From Oceanidesulfovibrio indonesiensis (GTDB taxonomy: Bacteria > Desulfobacterota > Desulfovibrionia > Desulfovibrionales > Desulfovibrionaceae): DNA of 64,000 bases. Positions 51,129 through 59,641 of this stretch are shown here, piece after piece (positions within the stretch are counted from its first letter, which is position 1; each line of letters begins with the position of its first letter). The DNA is taken from NCBI RefSeq assembly GCF_007625075.1, contig NZ_QMIE01000004.1, forward strand, positions 1 to 64,000, given 5' to 3'. A program made the position numbers and the translations under genes. The notes under the pieces were generated by a model. The model was not told where the DNA came from. It was given only the letters and a program-made list of their open reading frames with translations, and did not search any database.

Positions 51129-52349
51129 ATGGATTTCAAAGCAATCGAACGTATCGAGGCCAATGAGCTTGCCCTGCGCCATGAGCGCTGCCGTCGTTTT
51201 CTGATGGAGTTGTGCCCGGATGCCGAAGGAATTCTCGTCTTTTCACGCCTGAATATATACTACCTCACCGGAACGCTTGGCGCCGGCCTGCTCTGGCTGC
51301 CCCTGGAAGGCGAACCCGTTCTGCTGTTGCGCCGAGGCGTGGAGCGCGCCAGGCTGGAATCCTCCCTCGAAAACATTATCGAATACCGCTCTTTTTCACA
51401 GCTGCCCGGCCTGTGCAAAGAGGCAGGCAGTCCCCTCGGCACTGTATGCGGCGCAGAGATGACCGGCATCACCTGGGGGCTGGCCCAGCTTCTTACTTCC
51501 CGTCTGCCTGATGTGAAATTCCGAAACGCGGACATGGTGCTCAACAAATCCCGCGCCCTGAAAACCCCCTGGGAGATGAACAAGATCCGGCTCGCTGGCG
51601 AGCGGCACCATGCTGCCCTGTACAAGACCCTGCCAGAGCGCATTCGACCCGGCATGACGGAGCGGGAGATATCCCATGCGGCGTGGAATGTCTTTTTCGA
51701 GCACGGCCACTCCGGCAACCTGCGCATGTCGGACCAGGACATCTTCCTCGGCCACGTCGCTGCCGGCGAGAGCGCCAATTATCCGAGCCATTTCAACGGG
51801 CCGGTGGGCCTCATGGGCGAGCACCCGGCCGTGCCGTACATGGGCTACGCCGGCGCCGTGTGGAAAAGGAACGAACCCCTGGCGTGCGACATCGGGTTTT
51901 GTCTGGAAGGCTATCAGACCGACAAGACGCAAATATACTGGTCCGGCTCCCGCGCGAGCATCCCGGAGGATATCCTCCGCGCCCACGAACTGTGCGTGCG
52001 TGTGCAGGAGTACGCGGCCCATACCCTGCGTCCGGGCGCCATACCCTCCGAAATTTACGCACGCGCAATGGAGATGGCGGAGCAAGCCGGCCAGTCCGAG
52101 GGGTTCATGTCGCTCGGCTCCAATAAAGTGCCGTTCCTCGGCCATTCCATAGGCCTGCATATCGACGAATGGCCGGTGTTCGCGAAGGGCTTCGACGAGC
52201 CCATCGAAGAAGGCATGGTCTTCGCCCTGGAGCCCAAGATCGGCATTCCCGGCGTGGGCATGGTGGGCGTGGAGAACACCTTCGAGGTCACAGCCGGCGA
52301 CGGCGTCTGCCTCACCGGCAACAGCTTCGAGATCCTCTGCGTGGAGTGA
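51129..52349 (+). CDS. M24 family metallopeptidase (Xaa-Pro aminopeptidase-like)
   Basis: The 406-residue product has an N-terminal creatinase-like domain (GILVFSRLNIYYLTGTLGAG). Its catalytic pita-bread domain has the five metal ligands Asp 254 (ACDIGFCLEGYQTDKTQ), Asp 265, His 339 (LGHSIGLHIDEWP), Glu 368 (ALEPKIGIPGVG) and Glu 382 (GVENTF). It should remove N-terminal residues before proline or act on related amides. ATG 51129 matches the family start (MDFKAIERIEANELALRHER); a longer frame upstream has no support and no ribosome site is visible. All ligands are present, so it is likely active. Confidence 0.9.
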   Translation: MDFKAIERIEANELALRHERCRRFLMELCPDAEGILVFSRLNIYYLTGTLGAGLLWLPLEGEPVLLLRRGVERARLESSLENIIEYRSFSQLPGLCKEAGSPLGTVCGAEMTGITWGLAQLLTSRLPDVKFRNADMVLNKSRALKTPWEMNKIRLAGERHHAALYKTLPERIRPGMTEREISHAAWNVFFEHGHSGNLRMSDQDIFLGHVAAGESANYPSHFNGPVGLMGEHPAVPYMGYAGAVWKRNEPLACDIGFCLEGYQTDKTQIYWSGSRASIPEDILRAHELCVRVQEYAAHTLRPGAIPSEIYARAMEMAEQAGQSEGFMSLGSNKVPFLGHSIGLHIDEWPVFAKGFDEPIEEGMVFALEPKIGIPGVGMVGVENTFEVTAGDGVCLTGNSFEILCVE

Positions 52350-52462
52350 ACCGAACCAGGGCATTCTTGACATTCAATGGGGTGGCGGGCATGAACATGC
52401 ATCAATGGAATAGTCTGTCTTTCATGCTCGCACCAACCTCAAAAACGCATTCATGAACCTTC

Positions 52463-53482
52463 GTGCGCATACTGATCATCGACGACTCTGAGGGATCACG
52501 ACTGATCCTTGCAACCATTCTGCGAAGCGCCGGCCACTACGACATCATAGAGGCGGCCAACGCCCAGGAAGCATACAATCTTCTCGCCTGCAACGATCTC
52601 GAGGCCGACTGCTCGGACGTCGACCTCATCCTGATGGATCTTCACCTCCCGGGAATTGACGGCATCGAGGCCACCCGCACCATTCGCAGCGCGACACACC
52701 TGAGCGACATCCCCATACTCGTCGTTACAGCGGATGACAAAAACATAGCCCTGGAGCGAGCTTTTCGCGCCGGCGCAAACGATTTCCTGCGCAAACCCGT
52801 GGATCCAGTGGAGTTGCGCGCCCGGGTGCGCTCATGCCTGCGACTCAAGGAAGAAATGCAACACCGCAGGGCGCGGGAACGGGAGCTCATGGAGATGGCC
52901 TGCAGGCTGCGGCAGGCGAACAGCCGGCTCAAGGAACTGGCAATACGCGACGAGCTCACCGGTATTTACAACCGACGGCACTTCATGGAAGTCGCTGCCC
53001 GGGAGCTCAGCCGGGCCATACGCTACGAACGCCCCATCGCCATGCTTTTTCTGGACGCCGACCACTTCAAGACCATCAACGATACGCACGGACATTTCGT
53101 GGGTGACAAGGCGCTGTGTGTGCTTGCCGAAGCGTGTCAGAAACAGCTCAGGGACGTGGACATCTTTGCTCGCATAGGCGGGGAAGAGTTCGCCCTGCTC
53201 CTGCCGGAAACCCCGGAAGATGAAGCCCTCGCCGTGGCGGATCGTCTCCGGCAAACGATAGCCGACGCCACGTTCTCCATTTCAACCCGAGACAACGGCG
53301 ATGCAATGCACGACTCCGCTTCCGAAGCGTCCTCCCATGTCTATGCCATCCGGGTTACGATATCCATCGGCGTAGCGGTGGCGGATACGGGGCCACTCGG
53401 CCTGGAAGAGTTCATGCATCGTGCGGACCGGGCGCTCTACCGAGCCAAGGAGCTGGGCCGCAACCGCGTGGAACTCGGCTGA
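52463..53482 (+). CDS. Response regulator with GGDEF diguanylate cyclase domain
   Basis: The 339-residue product has an N-terminal receiver domain (phospho-acceptor Asp 59 in LILMDLHLPGIDG; Asp 7-8 in IIDDSEG; Lys in DFLRKPVDP). A helical linker leads to a GGDEF domain with the active GGEEF (ARIGGEEFALLLPE) and the I-site RDVD five residues before it, the normal distance for product inhibition. It should make cyclic-di-GMP on phosphorylation by an unlinked kinase. GTG 52463 is the start (MRILIIDD); ATG 52453 is in another frame. A short acidic insert stands after IADATFSISTRD. Confidence 0.93.
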   Translation: MRILIIDDSEGSRLILATILRSAGHYDIIEAANAQEAYNLLACNDLEADCSDVDLILMDLHLPGIDGIEATRTIRSATHLSDIPILVVTADDKNIALERAFRAGANDFLRKPVDPVELRARVRSCLRLKEEMQHRRARERELMEMACRLRQANSRLKELAIRDELTGIYNRRHFMEVAARELSRAIRYERPIAMLFLDADHFKTINDTHGHFVGDKALCVLAEACQKQLRDVDIFARIGGEEFALLLPETPEDEALAVADRLRQTIADATFSISTRDNGDAMHDSASEASSHVYAIRVTISIGVAVADTGPLGLEEFMHRADRALYRAKELGRNRVELG

Positions 53483-53637
53483 TACGTCCTCGCAAACCAT
53501 CGCACGGTTTTTATTCGACAGGCTGAAGATGCATGCTGGAAAGGCGCAAGGAACGCTCCGGCCTGAATGCGTAGCTGTACGCGAAGGTGTGTGCACTTTT
53601 CAGGCATCGCAGCCAGCGTGGAAATTTCGAACGCCTG

Positions 53638-55506
53638 CTACCGGAACATCTCCTCCAGGGCCTCTTCCATTTGCCCGGTGGTGAAGATATCGCGCAGCAC
53701 CAGCGGCTCGCGTGCGCCTTCGCCTGTGGGAAAGACTGCGACCACAGGTATTGATTTGCTGCCCAACGACTCCAGTAATTCCATCTCCCACGGGTCATGC
53801 AGGGTGAGATCCACCTTGTAGAAGCGCAGTCCGTACTGCCTCTCCCAGCGTTGGAGATTGGAATCCGTAAGCACCGCTGCCTCCAGCGCCTTGCAGTTGG
53901 GGCACCAGTCCGCTGTGAAATCCAGCATCATGGCCTGCCGGCCAAGATCCTCGCGAAACTCCGCCAACTCCAGCTCCGGCCAGCGGATGTTCTCCCGCGG
54001 GTACAACGTCCACAACACGCCGCCGATCACCACGACGGCGGCCAGCGTCCGGACGAGCATCCGGCGGCTCGGAGAATCGGACAGCGAAGTCCACTGTCCC
54101 CATATCCACGCGCCCAGTGCGGTGATAAGCAGCGCGACCATGCCGCGGGTCTGGAGCGATTCCGAAAGAATGGCCAGCAGGTAAATCGTTGTGCCCATGA
54201 GGAAGAAACCGACGATCCGCTCCAGATGGACGTTCCACCGGCCCGGTTTGGGAAAGTAGTGCACCAGCCGCGGCGAGACGGCCATGAGCAGATACGGCAG
54301 AGACATTCCCACGCCTATGGCGATAAACACCAGCACGATGACCGCAGGTCCCTGCGAGAGCACCCAGCCCAGCACGCCGCCCAGAAACGGGCCGCTGCAC
54401 GGCGTGGCCAGCAGCGTGGCCATGAGTCCGGTAAAAAACGCCTGGCTGCGCGGGTTCTGGTCCAGCTGATGACCGGTCTTCAGATCCACGATGGGCAGAT
54501 CGTACACGCCGAACAGGCTGAGCCCCAGCGCAAAAACCACCAATGCGAGCACGAGCACGAGCGACTGGCTCTGAAACAGCTCGCCCCAGGCCATGCCCAG
54601 CGAGCCGAGCACGCCGCCCAACACCATGAAGTAAACCAGAATGCCGGCGGCGAAGAAAATGTTGTGTTCACGGAAATAGCGCAAACGTTCTGAGTGGGCT
54701 TCCATGGAGGAGACAGCCACGATGGACGAAAGCTTGAGGCTCACTACGGGAAGCACGCACGGCATGACGTTGAGGATAAGCCCGGCGAGAATGGCCAGCA
54801 GCAACGCCTTGGCCAGGGACGTGACCTCCAGGTGCGGATCCAGGAACCGGGGAGAAAAATCCCACGCCACGGCATCCTCGACCTGCTCTTGTTCGGCAGG
54901 CTGCGCGGTCGCCGGTTGCGTGTCTGCAGGTGTTGTCGGCTGTGCCCTCCCGATGTCCGACCCCGCTGGCTCATCTACCCCGGCCAGCAGCGGTTCGGCC
55001 TCCGGCCACCAGGGTTGCTCTGCAGCGGCAGACGCCGTCGCCACATCATCGAACGTGGCTTCAACCATCATCTTCAGCGGGAAGCACGCCTTGTCCGTGC
55101 AGGAGAGACCTTCGAGTCGGCCGGCCACGGTCAGCTCGTTGCCGTCCGGCTTCCGAAGGGGCACGAACAAGCGCGTAGGCACATCGTATACCGGAACGAT
55201 GAGCTCCGGATCGAACGTATCGGGCTTCATTTCGCCTTTCGGGTAGACCACTTCGCCGGCCAGCCCGTCAGGAAAAGTGTTGACGCCCAGGGTCGTGGGC
55301 AGGCCGGTGGGCCCTTTCTCATGCCCGTAGATGTACGATCCCTCCTCGGGCGTAACGAGGAGCACTCCGAGCAGGCCGTCATCACCGCGTGAATACAACT
55401 CCCAATGCGCTTCTACGGGCGCCCGCATCTGAGCGTCGGAGATGGCGGGATGCCCTGCCAGACACGCGCAGATAAGAAATATTGCCAGAACGAAACTTTT
55501 TTTCAT
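53638..55506 (-). CDS. DsbD/ScsB-type thiol:disulfide interchange protein
   Basis: The 622-residue product has a signal peptide (residues 1-26) and an N-terminal periplasmic domain with SCTDKACFPLKMMVEATFDD (CxxxxC pair). The central DsbD membrane domain has about eight helices, with LILNVMPCVLPVVSLKL and LATPCSGPFLGG carrying the redox cysteines. A C-terminal thioredoxin-like domain has DFTADWCPNCKALE (WCxxC). It passes electrons from cytoplasmic thioredoxin to periplasmic thiols, feeding c-type cytochrome maturation or oxidative repair, in keeping with a cytochrome-rich anaerobe. ATG 55506 follows AAGGAAAAG. Confidence 0.93.
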   Translation of the reverse strand: MKKSFVLAIFLICACLAGHPAISDAQMRAPVEAHWELYSRGDDGLLGVLLVTPEEGSYIYGHEKGPTGLPTTLGVNTFPDGLAGEVVYPKGEMKPDTFDPELIVPVYDVPTRLFVPLRKPDGNELTVAGRLEGLSCTDKACFPLKMMVEATFDDVATASAAAEQPWWPEAEPLLAGVDEPAGSDIGRAQPTTPADTQPATAQPAEQEQVEDAVAWDFSPRFLDPHLEVTSLAKALLLAILAGLILNVMPCVLPVVSLKLSSIVAVSSMEAHSERLRYFREHNIFFAAGILVYFMVLGGVLGSLGMAWGELFQSQSLVLVLALVVFALGLSLFGVYDLPIVDLKTGHQLDQNPRSQAFFTGLMATLLATPCSGPFLGGVLGWVLSQGPAVIVLVFIAIGVGMSLPYLLMAVSPRLVHYFPKPGRWNVHLERIVGFFLMGTTIYLLAILSESLQTRGMVALLITALGAWIWGQWTSLSDSPSRRMLVRTLAAVVVIGGVLWTLYPRENIRWPELELAEFREDLGRQAMMLDFTADWCPNCKALEAAVLTDSNLQRWERQYGLRFYKVDLTLHDPWEMELLESLGSKSIPVVAVFPTGEGAREPLVLRDIFTTGQMEEALEEMFR

Positions 55507-55561
55507 GACTTTTCCTTGACAGATCAACGATGACTCTCTACAAGTCACTTCCTCAGCGCAT

Positions 55562-55637
55562 GGGCCATTAGCTCAATTGGCAGAGCAGCGGACTCTTAAT
55601 CCGTTGGTTCAAGGTTCGACTCCTTGATGGCCCACCA
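55562..55637 (+). tRNA. tRNA-Lys (anticodon CTT)
   Basis: The 76-base cloverleaf is complete. Acceptor GGGCCAT (55562-55568) pairs with ATGGCCC before A73 and encoded CCA (55635-55637). The D arm is GCTC/GAGC, the anticodon stem GCGGA/TCCGT with loop CTCTTAA (anticodon CTT), and the T arm CAAGG-TTCGACT-CCTTG. It is followed by an intrinsic terminator. Confidence 0.97.
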
Positions 55638-55645
55638 GAAATTTC

Positions 55646-55680
55646 AGGGACTTGCGAGAAATCGCAGGTCCCTTTTTCTT
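55646..55680 (+). terminator. Terminator of tRNA-Lys
   Basis: AGGGACTTGCGA (55646-55657) pairs with TCGCAGGTCCCT (55662-55673), with one T-G pair and a GAAA tetraloop, then TTTTTCTTT. Confidence 0.92.
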
Positions 55681-56127
55681 TATCCCTTCCAACCCCTTTC
55701 CTGAAACGATGCACGTCTGAATCCTTTCTGCAAGTGTAGTGTATGCTGCCATTCATTCGGCGAAAAATGACATGGTACTTTTCCGCAAGCTTTGAGTGCG
55801 CCTGGGGTGATTATGCCTTCCAGTGTCACGCCAGGCTGGCTTTCATTGGCAACTGCTCTCCCACGCATCGCCGCCCATTTCATTCTGCAACGCACAAGCC
55901 TTGCTATTTGCGGATATGTTGGACAGCGCCTCGGCTGAACGCTACCATGGCCTATCCTCGTCAGCAACGAATCTTATCCGGAATCACTCCTCGCAGCCGG
56001 TGGGCTGTTCTCACGCGCTCCGCGATTGAGCACGGTTCTTCGCATCTCGCCGCATGCTCAACACAGGTCGACCGGTTTGCCCGGTTCCTGCTATACTTGC
56101 GTCATACCTGATTCCCGGAGCCGTCTC
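55681..56127. other. Intergenic, no supported gene
   Basis: The 447 bases between the tRNA terminator and the acyltransferase contain only short overlapping frames without ribosome-binding sites. No integrase, direct repeat of the tRNA 3' end or other island mark was found, so the tRNA does not appear to be an occupied attachment site here. Confidence 0.5.
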
Positions 56128-57294
56128 ATGGCCACAAGCCCCAACCAGCCATATCTTCCTCAGCTCGATCATCTTCGCGCCGCAGCCGCCATGCTCATCC
56201 TGTTTTACCATGGGTTTCAGCTGTTCAGCGCCCCGCTTGTCCACGGTAAGCCCTGGGACAAGAGCATGTGGATGCACACGAGCAATCCGCTGCTCGCATT
56301 GCTCGTCGAAGGGCACACGGCCGTGGCGATCTTTTTCGTCATGAGCGGCTTCATCCTTACTCGCGGCGCACTCGGCCATCTCGCTCAGGATCGACGGTTA
56401 CGTTACGGACCTTTCATTGCAAACCGCGCCCTGCGGATATACCCGCTGCTTATTTTTCTCATTATCCTGGGCGTATATACACACCGCGATCTTTTTTCCC
56501 TGCCTGGCCTCGTGCAGACGGTTCTGCCCCTCTACAATCTACCGGGCGCAATGAAGCTGGACTGGTTCACGGCCATGTTCTGGGCCGTCACCGTACTGTT
56601 TCAGCTGTATCTCCTGTTTCCGTTTCTCATGCGCTTCTACCACGAGGACGGTCCGCGCGCGCTCTGGCTGGTGATGACGACGTTTTTCGTTGGGCGGTTC
56701 GCGTGCTTTGTCATGGGCGCCAGCGCGCTTGATCTTGCATACCTCACCGTCGCGGGCCGCGTGGATCAATTCATTATCGGCATGTTCGCGGCCGCGGCTT
56801 TCTCTTCAATGGAGCAGCGCCGACAGAACTTGCTTGCATGGTCACTTGCTCCGGCCCTGGCCGCTACGGTTGCGGCCGTCTACGGATTCCACCTGCTGGG
56901 CGGCTGGCCCGAGGAAGCCTGGTGGAAGCTCATCTGGGTAACCCTGGAAGGAGCCCTGTGGGCGTGGGTGATGCTCGCTTACCTTGCCATCGGAAGCTCC
57001 ATGAAAGAATGGGGACTGTCGCGACTTCTCGCCTGGCTGGGCCGCCTCAGTTTCGCCATTTTCCTCGTCCATACGTTGATCATCGCGATAATCAACAAAC
57101 TTGGCTGGCATCTGCTCCTTACCGGCAACGGCCATGCAGACGCCATGGCGACCACAGTATTCGTAGCCCTGCCCATGTCGCTCGCCGCCGCAGCGCTCAT
57201 GCACTATGGGATCGAGCAGCCCTTCCTCGGCATGCGGGTGCGATACTATTCGGACATGGAACGCACCCCTGTGGACAGTGGCTCGTCAAAGTGA
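56128..57294 (+). CDS. Acyltransferase family 3 membrane protein
   Basis: The 388-residue product has about ten hydrophobic helices. Acyltransferase-3 (OafA/NodX-type) motifs are QLDHLRAAAAMLILFYHGFQ (catalytic His and Arg region), GHTAVAIFFVMSGFILTRGA and RALRIYPLLIFLIILGVYTH. The C-terminal LARLSFAIFLVHTLIIAIIN-type sequence (here GRLSFAIFLVHTLI) also fits. It should acylate an envelope carbohydrate. ATG 56128 follows GGAG; a longer frame upstream (from 56026) has no support. Confidence 0.9.
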   Translation: MATSPNQPYLPQLDHLRAAAAMLILFYHGFQLFSAPLVHGKPWDKSMWMHTSNPLLALLVEGHTAVAIFFVMSGFILTRGALGHLAQDRRLRYGPFIANRALRIYPLLIFLIILGVYTHRDLFSLPGLVQTVLPLYNLPGAMKLDWFTAMFWAVTVLFQLYLLFPFLMRFYHEDGPRALWLVMTTFFVGRFACFVMGASALDLAYLTVAGRVDQFIIGMFAAAAFSSMEQRRQNLLAWSLAPALAATVAAVYGFHLLGGWPEEAWWKLIWVTLEGALWAWVMLAYLAIGSSMKEWGLSRLLAWLGRLSFAIFLVHTLIIAIINKLGWHLLLTGNGHADAMATTVFVALPMSLAAAALMHYGIEQPFLGMRVRYYSDMERTPVDSGSSK

Positions 57295-57357
57295 GCCTGC
57301 CCCCTGCCCCGCTTCAACAGGTTTCGAAAGCTCGAAACAGTTCTCTGACGGCACTCT

Positions 57358-59532
57358 TCATGAGCGTTCTCCCCTACCCAACGCCTTTCGAGCCAGCGCC
57401 GGCAGGCTCTCCAGGTCCGGACAAATGACAAAGCCCGCGTCGTGCAGAGCTTGGAGCTTGCCGTCGATGCCCCCGCTCGACTCGTCCAGGATAGCCCCGG
57501 CATGCCCCAGACGCTTGCCAGGAGGCGCAGTCCGGCCGGAGACAAAGGCCAGCAGCGGCTTGGCGTAGCCCGAGGCGGCAACGACCTCGGCGAACTCTTC
57601 TTCGGCGCGGCCGCCTATCTCGCCGATGAGCATGACGGCGCTTGTCTCCACGTTGTTCTTGATGAGCTCGAAGCACTCGGCAAAAGTGCAGCCGACAAAG
57701 GGGTCGCCCCCCACGCCGATGCACACGGATTGCCCCAGCCCGGCAGCGCTCAGCCGCGCGGCCGCTTCGTAGGTCAGGGTGCCGGAACGCGAGAGCAGCG
57801 CGATGGACCCAGGCGTGAAGACCTGGCCGGGCATGATGCCGATCTTGGTCTGCCCCGGCACGATGACGCCCGGCGTGTTCGGCCCGAAGAGCCGCAGCCC
57901 GGCTTCGTGCACCGAGCGGCGCACGTAGAGCATCTGCGCCTGGGGGATGCCTTCGGTAATGCAGATGATGTTGGGGATGGCGTTGTCCACGGCCTCCAGC
58001 ATGGCGTCCGCGGCAAAGGCGGCCGGCACGAATACGATGGAGGCGTCGAACGGCCCGGCCTTGCGCGCGGCCTCGGCCACGCTGTTGAACACCGGCACGC
58101 CGTGCACCTGCTGGCCACCCTTGTACGGCGTCACCCCTGCGACGACCTGCGTGCCGTACTCCTGCATGAGCCTCACGTGCTGCATGGCGGCGCGGCCCGT
58201 TATGCCCTGGACGAGCAGGCGTGTGCGGTCGCTCAGACCGAGTTCGGCCAGCGTGGTGGGCAAGGGTTGCTGCTCGCGCGGCAACTCTGGTTCCCGAACG
58301 GTTGCTGCACGCACGGCGCCCGTCTCGTCCTTGGGGAATGGCTCCAGCTTCCGACCTTTGGACAACTTCTTCAGGATGTCCACGGCCTCGCTCACTTCCG
58401 CGGCCAGATGGATGGCGTCGTATCCCAATCCTTTGAGAATTTTTCGCCCCTCGTCGGCGCCGTGTCCGGCCAGCCGCGCCACCAGCGGTTTGGGCGGAGC
58501 AGCCCCTGCCAGCGCCTCGGCCACGGCCCGTGCCACGGTTTCGCAGGAGACGATGCCGCCGAAGAGATTGAGAAAGATCGTCTCCACGCGCTCGTCCGAG
58601 AAAAGCATATCGAACGCCTTGGCCATGCGCTTCTGATCCGCCGCGCCGCCAAGGTCCATGAAGTTACCGGCCCGCAGGCCCGCGTAGTTGAGGAGGTCCA
58701 TGGTGGCCATGGCCAGGCCGGCGCCGTTAGCCATGAGCCCCACCCAGCCGTCCAGACGCAGGTATGCAAGACCGGCCGCGCGGGCCGCGTTCTCCTCCGG
58801 CGTCAGGTGCGCGGGCTCGTAGAACCGCTCCAGCGTCGAATCTATGTCCGCCACGGCGTCGTCGATCTCCACCTTGCCGTCCAGGGCGGTCCACTCTCCG
58901 CTGTCTGAGTGCACGAGGGGATTGATTTCCAGCAATAACAAGCCGTAAGACTTCACGGCGTCGAAGCATTTGCGGATCAGCGCTTTGAAACCGGGCCACA
59001 GACCCTTGAGCTTTTCCGGCGTGTTTTCGGGATGGTCCGGCCCAGCCGGAAAGAGATGGAAGAACGCCGCGCGGACCTGATGTTCCGAGAGCCTGCCGCC
59101 CGAGGGCGAAGGCGCCAGGTACTGCACCAGCGGCCCTCCGCCGGCAGCGGCCTGCTTCTCCACATCCATGCCGCCGCCGCGCGCTACGGTGAAGGCGATG
59201 CGTTCGCGGTCACGCGATACCATGAAGGACAGGTACAGCTCTCGGTCGAACCGGGTGGCCGGCTCCACCCGCAGCAGCGGTACGCTTTCGCCATTGATCT
59301 CCAGGGAGAACAGCTTTTCGCAGACCTCGGTGAGCTTGTCCGGATCGTCCACGCGGACCACGCCGCCGGCCTTGCCCCGGCCGCCGATGAGGACCTGCGC
59401 CTTGACATACCACGGCCCTGTGCCCAGAGGTTTGTAGCTCGATGCGTCTTCCGGAAAGAGCAGCTTGCCGGTAGGTACTGCGATGCCCGCCTCTTGGAAA
59501 AGCTTCTTGGAAATATGCTCGTTACACAGCAT
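57358..59532 (-). CDS. Fused succinyl-CoA synthetase (beta-alpha)
   Basis: The 724-residue product joins both subunits of a succinate-CoA ligase in one chain, beta first. Residues 1-400 are the ATP-grasp/beta part (HISKKLFQEAGIAVPTGKLL, YVKAQVLIGGRGKAGGV, LLLEINPLVHSDSGEW, GLAMATMDLLNYAGLRAGNF, FLNLFGGIVSCETVARAV). A linker follows. Residues 430-724 are the alpha part (LLVQGITGRAAMQHVRLM, VPVFNSVAEAARKA, ITEGIPQAQMLYVRR, LFGPNTPGVIVPGQ, GIGGDPF-like VGGDPF). The phospho-His is His 677 in RLGHAGAILDE. It interconverts an acyl-CoA and acid with ATP formation; the acid is not certain. It is alone in its operon. Confidence 0.88.
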   Translation of the reverse strand: MLCNEHISKKLFQEAGIAVPTGKLLFPEDASSYKPLGTGPWYVKAQVLIGGRGKAGGVVRVDDPDKLTEVCEKLFSLEINGESVPLLRVEPATRFDRELYLSFMVSRDRERIAFTVARGGGMDVEKQAAAGGGPLVQYLAPSPSGGRLSEHQVRAAFFHLFPAGPDHPENTPEKLKGLWPGFKALIRKCFDAVKSYGLLLLEINPLVHSDSGEWTALDGKVEIDDAVADIDSTLERFYEPAHLTPEENAARAAGLAYLRLDGWVGLMANGAGLAMATMDLLNYAGLRAGNFMDLGGAADQKRMAKAFDMLFSDERVETIFLNLFGGIVSCETVARAVAEALAGAAPPKPLVARLAGHGADEGRKILKGLGYDAIHLAAEVSEAVDILKKLSKGRKLEPFPKDETGAVRAATVREPELPREQQPLPTTLAELGLSDRTRLLVQGITGRAAMQHVRLMQEYGTQVVAGVTPYKGGQQVHGVPVFNSVAEAARKAGPFDASIVFVPAAFAADAMLEAVDNAIPNIICITEGIPQAQMLYVRRSVHEAGLRLFGPNTPGVIVPGQTKIGIMPGQVFTPGSIALLSRSGTLTYEAAARLSAAGLGQSVCIGVGGDPFVGCTFAECFELIKNNVETSAVMLIGEIGGRAEEEFAEVVAASGYAKPLLAFVSGRTAPPGKRLGHAGAILDESSGGIDGKLQALHDAGFVICPDLESLPALARKALGRGERS

Positions 59533-59641
59533 GAAAGGTCGCCTCGGTAGATTTCCGAATGAGTTTCCTGTGGATGCGTGTACGTCCTCCCTTGCCGGCC
59601 ATGGGTTTTATGCATAGCCTATCCGGCAGGAGTTCGAAAGC

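Noticed and set aside
55562-56127. tRNA-Lys as an attachment site for an integrated element
   Set aside because: No integrase gene or direct repeat of the tRNA 3' end was found downstream; the next gene is an ordinary acyltransferase.
57442-58908. Plus-strand frame of 488 codons
   Set aside because: Antisense shadow of the fused succinyl-CoA synthetase gene.
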